Below are positions 56,160 to 64,000 of a stretch of DNA of 64,000 nt, piece by piece. Position 1 is the stretch's first letter, and every line of letters starts with the position of its first letter. Source of the DNA: Scalesia atractyloides (taxonomy: Eukaryota; Streptophyta; Magnoliopsida; Asterales; Asteraceae); assembly GCA_947069175.1 (NCBI GenBank), contig CAMTDV010000007.1, positions 47,582,181-47,646,180 of the forward strand, written 5' to 3'. A program made the position numbers and the translations under genes. The notes below the pieces were generated by a model. That model was not told where the DNA came from and ran no database searches. It worked only from the letters and a program-made list of their open reading frames with translations.

Positions 56160-56420
56160 GGTTTCGAAGAGGCAAAGTTAACGGGTTGTTTAAGAAGGCG
56201 AGTGAACTCATTGTGTTGTGTGATGTGAGAGTGTCGATTATTATAGTTTCATTATTGTTTTGTGTATGTATAAGCTACATGAATACACCACTCGCCTTTG
56301 ATTAGGTACATATCAGTATTAATTGTGTGTGTGGATGGTTACTGTTTGGATCAGGGTGAAGTATTTTTTGGATCAGTATCAAAGGCATCAAGAGTGGATC
56401 TTTAGAACTTTGTTTATCAA
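56160..56420 (+). pseudogene. B-class (AP3/DEF-like) MADS-box gene remnant, two exon pieces
   Basis: Piece 1 (56160-56300) translates as NGLFKKASELIVLCDVRVSI, then IIVS and, after a frame change, YKLHEYTT: the second half of a MADS domain with the KLHEY typical of AP3/DEF and GLO proteins. Piece 2 (56355-56420) is bounded by AG before and GTAAGG after. It reads FLDQYQ and, one base shifted, KASRVDL, like exon 2 of AP3/DEF (F-D-x-YQK-x-x-G-V-D-L/I-W). Its 66-base length is close to the 67 bases I recall for that exon. The start of the MADS domain, the K-box and the rest are missing. The fragment retains an intron gap, so it is genomic, not a processed copy. The Athila element begins about 220 bases later. 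Confidence 0.72.
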
Positions 56421-56640
56421 GTAAGGTTTTAATTGGTTGTAATGAACACATATGGATAGTTATAGCTAAAAATTTTGACTAAAGGTTAGTGGATACATGT
56501 TAAAGGTATCATAAACACAATAATAATAGCAGTTATTAATAAGTTTTAAGTAAAGTCAGCTGATGTATAAGAATTTATACATCTTTTAAACGTCAAATAT
56601 TCCCTGTTTATGCGAGAATTCGTTGTATTTTCATTAATTT

Positions 56641-58386
56641 TGATACTCATTTGAGTTGTTTGTGAAAATACAGATTCGGGCTTTGGCCTGGTGCTGAAAC
56701 GGAGGCTTTTGGAGCAAAAATGGAACTTTCCAGCAAACTGCCAACCACCTAAGCAACAACCGTGCCAAGCCTTCGACAACGGCACTCTCATTAGCACTCG
56801 TGACTATCAGCGCGAACCAGGAAAATCCAAGACTGGCACGATCGTGCCAACCCCAAGCATGACCATGCTTGGCCCAAGTCAGTCTCTAATTAGTCCATTC
56901 CCGAGGTCAAAACAGTCATCACAGAATAAATCATCGATAAGCACGACCGTGCCATATGTTGTCATGGTCGTGCCACCTCGGGGAAGTTTGAGCGGGATCT
57001 TTCCAGAAATGGTAGCAAACATGATCGACAGACGAAAAAGAGCCTTTGACACTTACCAAGCACACCGTGCCAAAAGGTGGCATGGTCGTGCCAATCCGCC
57101 AGCAACATAAATACGAGTGTTAAGCTCATTTGAGGGGAGTTGGAGCATTTTGGTGAAGTTTTCTCTCAAGATTCTAGTCTTGGAAGCTTGTAGAGCCAAG
57201 AAGGAGCCTTGAAGAAGATTGAATCACTTGAAGATCCACTCATTTTACCATTTAATCTTGTCTTAAACATTGGTTAGCCTACTTGTTACTTATGAACAAT
57301 TTGATTATCTTGCAATTGATTTGATAGTTATGAGCCTTATGGGCTAAACATTTGTGTTGCTTAAACTTTGTTGAAACTAACGAGCATGTGATAACATGGA
57401 AATAGATGTGGTGTTGTTGTTTGTTAATCTTCATTGTGATATTAATTTTGTTCTTGGAGTTCATGTTCATGTTTAAAGTCCTTGTTCTTGAATGTTTGGT
57501 CATAGGTATATACATGTTGTGTTGAAAAGCCCATGTAGAGATTATGATGGTTGAATATTGTTAACTTGTTGATATGATTCATAGCATGAAACTAGGAATG
57601 GTAATTGCTAACATGATGAGAATGGTGATTTGATTATGTGTATGAATTTCTTGCATTTAGATTTGGAAAGATCATATGAATGTTTATTTGAATTCTATAG
57701 TTTGTGCTTATGTTGGTTTGATGATTTAGGCCAAGATTGTTATCTAGCATGACCATGCTTGTGATTCATATCAAGAACATGATGAAGATGTCACTTGCTT
57801 GAAACCAAGTTAGGGTGATTAATATGTTATTCATGTTAGTTTTCCTTAACTTGTAGAGTTAGGAGTTTCGAAAACAAATAACTCATCATTAAAGATTAAC
57901 ATCACTTAGCAAGTGAACTTAAAAGAATAAATCTTAGGTGATTAGAATGTTACTTCATTGTAGTTATCCAAAGATTTATAAAGCTAGGAAGCCTTGATTG
58001 GGGACTTAGTTGAATTTAGAGCTTGCATCACCATTAGTCTTTCTTAATTGTTGTCACATGTTTATTAGTGGATACTTAGTTTAAGCAACCTCTTTTAAAT
58101 ACTTTCTTCCTTAGATTAGTTAGCTATTCGTTACTTTTGCATGAGCGTTTAGAAACAAAGAAATCAACTCATCTATCGAAAAGGTTTAAAAGTAGCAAAG
58201 GTTCAGTATTGAGACACCGCGTCCACATATTGATATCCAGTTCTTACCATCGACTATATTACCCCCTGACGGGTACACTTGCCCTTATGTGTGTGTGGTT
58301 AGTTTTTAGGTAAAAACCATTTTTAAAACCAAATTTGTGTGAAGGAAAATTAGAACTATAAAAATATATTTAATTCACGCACATCA
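56641..58386 (+). repeat. 5' LTR of element F (left border uncertain)
   Basis: The end ACGCACATCA is followed by AGTTTT and the primer-binding site, as in Athila elements. The LTR contains paired GGCACGATCGTGCC and GCACGACCGTGCC palindromes (56830-57090). The ORF 56691-57110 is open but has no domain. No second LTR is in the window, so the left end is a guess from where LTR-like composition begins. Confidence 0.55.
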
Positions 58387-58392
58387 AGTTTT

Positions 58393-58410
58393 TGGCGTCG
58401 TTGCCGGGGA
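58393..58410 (+). other. Primer-binding site (tRNA-Asp) of element F
   Basis: TGGCGTCGTTGCCGGGGA. Differs at one base from the TGGCGCCG... form I know for Athila elements. Confidence 0.88.
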
Positions 58411-58550
58411 TGCGGTATTCTTGAGAACGGTTTGATGTTACTTATTTAGCCATTGTGAAAAGTGTACAAAGTTTTTATTTAGTTGTTTTATTTGCCTTTG
58501 CATGATTATTTGAAAAAAATGATAATTAATTGCTAGTTTGTTTTTGTTTT

Positions 58551-58557
58551 ATATATA

Positions 58558-58594
<37 letters not shown>
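58551..58594. repeat. (TA)n microsatellite in the leader of element F
   Basis: About 40 bases of TA repeats with one ATT interruption, between primer-binding site and gag start. Confidence 0.92.
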
Positions 58595-58597
<3 letters not shown>

Positions 58598-58631
58598 CAT
58601 TGTGTTCCTCCTTTTTCCCTACAGGTCGTGC

Positions 58632-60250
58632 ATGTCCTCAACTCCCGTTGCTGAAATCGTTGGGCCTTCATCGAGACGAGCGCAATATTCATCGAGATTG
58701 CGGGAGCGGTCCCGCGTGGTGGCCGCTACGATCAAGGTAGATGCATTGGGATATGACACATTCTACGAGGTTCGCATAGAAATGGCAGACGAAAAGGAGA
58801 CGAGGGTCTTAAACAACGTAGGAAAACCTTCACTTGAGGGCTTACCTGTGAGCATCAATGCACCGACAATTAATAATAATAATTTTGAGATCAAATCCGG
58901 TACCATATCGATGTTGCAGAATAGGTACAGTTTTATGGAAAGGATCACGAGGATCCTAGTGTCCATATTGTAGGTTTTCTGGAGGTTTGTGCCACGTTCA
59001 CGATTTGTGATGCATCATCGGATGCGATACACCGTCGGCTCTTTCCATTTTCTTTATGTGATGGAGCGAAAGAGTGGCTTCTTTTACTTCCAGCTGGGTC
59101 TATCACTACATGGAATCAATTAGCTAAGAAGTTTCTTCAAAAATATTTTCCCCCAGAGAAAACAGTTCGGTTGAGAACTAAGATTCTCAACTTTCATCCG
59201 GACGATGATGAGCCCCTTTATGAGGTGTGGGAGCGGCTTAAGGAGCTCATGAGGAAGGTCCCACACCATGGGTTGCTCAAGTGGCAACAATGTTAGATCT
59301 TTTACCATGGTTTGGATGGTCATGGGCAGATGATGGTCGATACATGTTCGGGCGGAGACATTGGCACGAAAAATGCCAACGAGGCATTTGAGATTTTAGA
59401 GAAATGAATCGGACACAACAGCCATGGAGGGGGAAGAGTTCTTGACAGGGAGTTCATCACGTGAACGACTTCACTGCCATACAGCACGTATGGGTGCCTT
59501 ATCTTTGAAATTTGATCGAGTGATGGAGATCCACTCAAGTGGTTCCTCGAGTGGGGGAGCATATCATGTAGGCGATTTTCTAATAGGTGAGGTATCTCAC
59601 AATCACGTTAATTTTATGGGAAATTAATACCGTCCTCAGCATAATCCCTACAGCAATACGTACAATCTGGGGTGGAAAAATCACCCCAATTTCAGTTGGA
59701 AACTTGACGCGTCTAGTCAGCACCCACCAGGATTTGCTCCACGCCCCATAGCTCTGGAGCGTATGGTGCACCTCGGCCTCAGCAGATATCTTCCACTAAT
59801 GAACCTAGTGTGCAAGATATGTTTAGTCAACTCTTAGCAGGTCAAAACTCTCAAGAGATCGAAAATGAGAAGATTTTAAAGAGTACAACGGTCGTTTCAT
59901 GAGGCAAAGTGAGTTGAGAAGCTAAAAGGCTTCCATGCAGACCATTGAAAACCAAGTTGGCAAGATTGCCAAGATGTTGTCTGAAAGACAAAAGAGGGAC
60001 CTTCCAAGCAATACGAGCCTAATCCAAAGGCCACTGCGAAGGCCATCACGTTGAGAAGCTGCAAGATTGCCAAGTCCGTCACTTCGGCTGCTCCAGTAAG
60101 GCCGATTGATGACGAGATTGTTGAGGAGATCGAGCCTGAGTCTCCAGGGGAGGTGCAACTTAAGCGAGTCCCAGCAAGTACAACATGTCCCAAGGAGCCA
60201 GGAGAGAGTATGTCCCCCCGTTCCATATTCGAGGAGGTTGAAGAAGCAGA
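58632..60250 (+). pseudogene. gag: Gag of element F, degenerate
   Basis: ATG 58632 (MSSTPVAEIVGPSSRRAQYS) opens a frame to 58973. It continues, shifted, with DAIHRRLFPFSLCDGAKEWL, WNQLAKKFLQKYFPPEKT and LYEVWERLKELMRKVPHHGL (58930-59290), the retrotransposon gag domain of Athila. Stops at 59297 and after. Later remnants (59900-60250) read like the linker before protease. The ORFs on the minus strand here are shadows. Confidence 0.82.
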
Positions 60251-60439
60251 AAATGGAAGAACACTATGGTAAATTCCTTGAGCTTTTTAAACAACTTCGT
60301 ATAAATTTACCATTTGTCAAGGCACTTGCTCAAATGCCTAAGTATGCCAAGTTTCTGAAAGATATCTTATCTAACAGAAAGAAACTTGAGGAGCTCTCGC
60401 ATGTGACCTTGAATGAGAGTGTTCGACGGTTCTTCTAAC

Positions 60440-60830
60440 AAACTACTGAAGAAAATGAATGATCCCGGGAGTTTCACTATCCCGTGCTTGATTGGTAGTT
60501 TGTCAGTCCGCAATGCATTAGCTAATCTTGGAGCTAGGATAAACCTCATGCCATATGCGGTTTTGCTAAGCTAGACTTGGGAGAGCCCAAGCCTACTCGT
60601 ATGAGCATTCAGCTAGCCAACCATTCAGTGAAGTATCCTCGAGGCATAGTTGAGAATATGCTAGTGAAAATTGACAAGTTTGTCTTTCCTGTCGATTTTG
60701 TGCTTTTGGACATGGATGAGGACAAAAATGTTCCTCTTATCTTGGGTCGGCCATGCCTAGCCACTGCTCGAGCCTTGATTGATGTCTGCACCGGCAGACT
60801 TAATCATAGGCTTGACATGAGGAGGTGACA
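60440..60830 (+). pseudogene. Protease domain of element F, active site changed
   Basis: Near 60520 the text reads ANLGARINLMPYAV where Athila proteases have D-L-G-A-S-I-N-L-M-P, so the catalytic Asp is Asn. The rest is open at 60577-60828 (LGEPKPTRMSIQLANHSVKY, VPLILGRPCLATARALIDVC). Confidence 0.8.
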
Positions 60831-60947
60831 TTTGATACTGGGAAATCCATGAAGCATCCACAGAGTCAGGATGATACGCTCTACTTTATCGATACCATTG
60901 ATACATATGTGAGTGACCATCTCAGTGACACATTTGAGTAGGATGTT

Positions 60948-62115
60948 GTGCACACGCAGCTGCTTGGAGGGGAGACTTTTCGTTCACCCGCTGTGGACCA
61001 ATTAGTCGAGGAGATGACCTATCTGATAGGTCACGCATCTCCCCCGTGTCCCGAGGTTTTGAGATTATGGATCGCGTTGTTGAGCCTAAAACGCCCTTCG
61101 GTTGAGGATCCACCTTCAGTTGAGCTTAAGGAGCTTCCAGATCACTTGGAATACACTTTCTTGGAGGGTGCAACTCATTTGCCCGTTAGCATTTCTGCTA
61201 GATTGTTGGGAGAAGAGAAGGGTCGATTACTTGAAGTCTTGAGGCAACATAAAAAGGCAATCGCTTGGAAGATCATGGATATGAAAGGGATCAATCCATC
61301 CTTTTGTACCCATAAGATCTTGATGGAGGTGGACTTTAAACCTGTGGTACAGGGTCAGAGGCGCTTAAATCCGAACATGCAAGACATTGTGAAGAAAGAG
61401 GTCATCAAACTACTCAATGCAGGTTTGATATATCCGAACTCTGATTCACCATAGGTTAGCCCCGTGCAGGTAGTCCCACAGAAAGGAGGGATGATAGTGG
61501 TGAGTAATGAGAAAAACGAATTGATTCCCAACCGTACTGTAACCGGATTGAGAGTTTGCATTGACTATCGCAAACTCAATGATGCCACAAGGAGAGATCA
61601 TTTTCCACTCCCTTTCATTAATCAGATGTTGGAGAGGCTGCCGGGTAGGATGTTCTACTGTTTCCTTGATGGTTTTTCAGGCTACTTTCAGATTCCTATC
61701 TCTCCTGAGGATCAGGAGAAGACGGTATTCACATGTCCCTGTGGCACATTTGCCTATCGGCGGATGCCCTTTAGACTGTGTAATGCCCCGGCCACATTTC
61801 AGATGTGTATGGTGGCTATTTTTCATGACATGATCGAGGATTCTATGGAGGTTTTCATGGATGATTTTTCTATGTTTGGATGCTCCTTCGATCCTTGTTT
61901 TGGGAATCTGAAAAGTGCTATGTGAAAAAACCAACCTTGTGTTGAACTGGGAGAAATGCCACTTCATGGTGAAGGAGAGTATTGTGCTTGGGCAAGAGAT
62001 TTCACAGGCGGGGCTCAGGTTTATCGAGCCAAAGTTGAGACTATTTCTAAGCTCCATTCGCCCACATCCGTGAAATCTATTAGGAGTTTTCTTGGTCATG
62101 CAGGTTTTACTGGTG
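60948..62115 (+). pseudogene. Reverse transcriptase of element F
   Basis: Open pieces are 60948-61454 (ALIDV linker, then KKAIAWKIMDMKGINPSFCT) and 61464-61925 (RVCIDYRKLNDATRRDHFPL, YCFLDGFSGYFQIPI, catalytic FMDDFSMFG). A TAG at 61453 replaces the Trp of the expected SPWVSPV. MPFRLCNAPATFQ has Arg for the usual Gly. The frame is lost after 61925. Confidence 0.9.
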
Positions 62116-62159
62116 ATTCATAAAGGATTTTTCCAAAATCGCCCTCCCATGACCTAGCT

Positions 62160-62640
62160 CATCGAAAAGGATGCCTAGTTTATTTTCTCTGATGAATGCA
62201 TTCGAGCATTCAAGCTGTTGAAGGAGAAGTTAGCGAGTGCCCTGATCATGGTAGCTCCCAACTGGGAATTGCCATTTGAGTTGATGTGTGATTCGAGTGA
62301 TTTCGTAATCGGGGTTATTTTGGGTCAAAGGGGGGATAAGCACTTTCACCCGATTTACTATGCGAGCAACACCTTGAACGACGCTCAGGAGCATTATACC
62401 ACAATAGAGAAAGAGCTCCTAGCTGTGGTCTTTGCCTTCAATAAGTTTCCTTCTTATCTCATCCTTTCCAAGACCATTGTGTACACGGATCATGCAGCTC
62501 TTCGGTATCTTTTTGGCAAGCAAGATGCTAAACCGAGATTGATATGTTGGATTTTTTGTTGTAGGAGTTGGATGTTGAAATCCGTGATAAGAAAGGGGCT
62601 GAAAACTTGGCATCCGATCATTTGTCCTGACTTGAGCACA
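62160..62640 (+). pseudogene. RNase H of element F
   Basis: 62218-62757 begins ASALIMVAPNWELPFELMCD, then ASNTLNDAQEHYTTIEKELL and VYTDHAALRYLFGKQDAKPR, the RT connection and RNase H of Athila. The frame shifts near 62560. Confidence 0.88.
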
Positions 62641-62779
62641 ATGAAGGAAAGGGAATTCATGGGCCTAACATCAATGACAATTTCCCCCGCGAGTTTCTTA
62701 TGCGGATCGAGACTAATGATGATTCCCCATGGTTTGCTGACTTTGCAAATTACCTAGCTAGTGGCATCTTGATCAAAGG

Positions 62780-63737
62780 GATCACCCATCAGCAAAAGCA
62801 GAAGTTCTTTGCGGGTATCAGGTATTATTTTTGGGATGACCCTTACTTTTTTTAGGTAGGAGCGGATCAGATGATCCGGCGATGCGTGTATGGTGACAAG
62901 GTGAGAGATATTTTGCGCCACTATCACGAGGGACCCACGGAGGCCACCATGGAGCGAACAACACGTCAAAGAAAGTGTTCGAGTCTGGATTCTTTTGGCC
63001 TAATATCTTTTGTGATGCCCATTAGTGGATGAGGTCCTGTGATGCTTGCCAGAGAGCAAGCAATATTTCAGCACGCAATGAGATGCCACAAAACGACATC
63101 CAAGTTTGTGAGGTCTTTGACGTATGGGGACTAGACTTCATGGGTCCCATCCTGACCTCTTTTGGTAACCACTACATCCTAGTTGCCGTTGATTAAGCTT
63201 TACCCACTAATGATGCTAGGGTGGTAGTGAGGTTTTTGAAGAAGTTGTTTGCTCGCTTTGGTGCCCCAAAGGCATTGATTAGTGATCATGGGATGCATTG
63301 TCCTGATATGGTGTGCAACACCGATTCTCTGCACCGTATCGTCCACAGACGAGTGGACAGGTTGAGGTCACTAATCGGGGCATCAAGCGGATTTTGGAGA
63401 AAACGGTTAATTCTAGCCATAAGGATTGGTCCGAGAAATTGGATAATACACTATGGGCTTTCCAGACAGCCTACAAGACTCCTATAGGCACACACCATTT
63501 AAATTGGTCTATGGAAAGTCTTGCCATCTTCTTGTGGAGCTCGAGCATAAGGCATATTGGGCTTTGAAGACAGTTAATCTTGATATGGCAGCTGCGGGTG
63601 AGAACAGGTTTGTGTAGATCCACGAGATTGAGGAACTTGAATGATATGTATGTAAGCTCCAAGTTGTACAAGGAACGCACTAAGATGCTTCATGATGCCC
63701 GCTTGAAGGATAAGAAAGAATTCCGAGTTGGTGATAT
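62780..63737 (+). pseudogene. Integrase of element F, truncated
   Basis: Pieces include RRCVYGDKV (62880), C-A/C-Q zinc remnants near 63040, VWGLDFMGPI (first Asp, 63125), FLKKLFARFGAPKALISDHG (second Asp), YRPQTSGQVEVTNRGIKRIL (Glu) and ELEHKAYWALKTVNLDMAAA. The text stops at KKEFRVGD, before the usual VLL..S end, near 63737. Several stops and frame changes. Confidence 0.87.
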
Positions 63738-64000
63738 ATAAAAAACAAAAGAAATTCTGAAAATTAAGTACTATTAACAAGGAATCTGGCACTACCAGGC
63801 CTGTTAGTGTCAGCCCCTTTTAAGAATCATAATAGAACCCAACTTCTTTAAAAATTCATCTTCTCCACTTGAACTCATTCAAAGCACTCACAAATCCTCT
63901 GCATCTCCTTGCTTCCTCCAAGAAATCTTGCATTCCTTCCTCCCAACAAGCATTCTAGATACGAATCCTTCCTTTTCTTTGTAAGTTTTTGGTAATTTTG
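63738..64000 (+). other. Post-integrase sequence of element F
   Basis: Non-coding CT-rich text with GGCACTACCAGGCC and CTGTTAGTGTCAGCC followed by CCTTTTAAGAATC. By memory this resembles the post-integrase region of Asteraceae Athila elements. The abrupt start inside the integrase frame suggests a deletion junction. Confidence 0.4.

Larger units (their letters stand above)
56641..64000 (+). mobile_element. Element F: Athila-like Ty3/gypsy retrotransposon, broken and running off the window
   Basis: 5' LTR (start approximate), tRNA-Asp primer-binding site at 58393, gag, protease, RT, RNase H and integrase in order on the plus strand, then post-integrase sequence. The primer site and motifs (FMDDFSMFG, ELEHKAYWALKTVNLDM) are those of the Athila lineage. 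Numerous stops and frame changes throughout. The 3' LTR is outside the window. Confidence 0.85.

Noticed and set aside
59897..60226. Minus-strand 109-codon ORF over the gag linker of element F
   Set aside because: Shadow of the decayed plus-strand gag; no domain or promoter.
1..64000. An undescribed defence, toxin or multi-gene metabolic system
   Set aside because: All long open regions were explained by retrotransposon proteins, one DnaJ gene and a MADS-box remnant. No cluster of unexplained intact genes was seen.

Overview
The window is nuclear DNA of a flowering plant, most likely of the daisy family (Asteraceae). The evidence is one intact spliced plant gene (a DnaJ/HSP40 with introns and a heat shock element), a remnant of a B-class MADS-box gene, and a dense layer of nested LTR retrotransposons. 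The retrotransposons belong to the Ty3/gypsy Del/Tekay, Tat/Retand and Athila lineages, and the Tekay ORF1 proteins resemble ones I associate with Asteraceae genomes. No bacterial, organellar, rRNA, tRNA or CRISPR feature was found. The species cannot be named from the sequence alone.

Layout. 1-961: a decayed gag fragment and its upstream sequence (minus). 962-27748: an old Tekay-like element on the minus strand (element A), broken up by later insertions. Its 3' LTR is 962-4257, its integrase tail 4295-4915, its protease-RT-RNase H-integrase part 16663-19330, its gag 19369-20539, a spacer with tandem repeats 20540-22253, an extra 5' ORF (ORF1) in two pieces at 22254-22554 and 26780-27571, its primer-binding site at 27721-27737 and a 9-bp stub of its 5' LTR at 27740-27748. 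A young, nearly complete plus-strand Tekay element (element B, 4921-16657, target duplication TTGAT) sits in A's integrase. A 4.2-kb solo LTR (element C, 22560-26774, target duplication GTAGA) sits in A's ORF1. A truncated relative of C (element D, 27749 to about 33590) sits 9 bp from the end of A's 5' LTR. A degraded copia reverse transcriptase piece follows (33650-33945).

34771-36401 holds the only intact host gene: a three-exon type II J-protein on the minus strand with TATA box and a perfect heat shock element. 36493-36877 is a Mutator-like MITE with 9-bp target duplications. 36887-40004 is AT-rich intergenic DNA with possible Helitron ends and a 0.55-kb tandem duplication. 40005-52731 is a Tat/Retand-like element (element E) with gag, protease, RT, archaeal-type RNase H and integrase on the plus strand. 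It also has a spliced antisense gene on the minus strand, whose own TATA box lies in the LTR, and the debris of a second tandem unit at its right end. 52732-56159 is unassigned, probably LTR-derived and gene-flank sequence. 56160-56420 is a broken AP3/DEF-like MADS-box fragment with two exons. About 56641-64000 is an Athila-like element (element F) with a tRNA-Asp primer-binding site and multiply broken gag-pol, running off the window.

The genes do not form one pathway. Each retrotransposon carries its own replication set (gag, protease, RT, RNase H, integrase). The most notable points are a probable spliceosomal intron with a tandem NAGNAG acceptor inside the gag of the young element, the extra ORF upstream of gag in the Tekay elements, the divergent promoter and spliced antisense gene of the Tat element, and the nesting order, which is fixed by exact target-site duplications.
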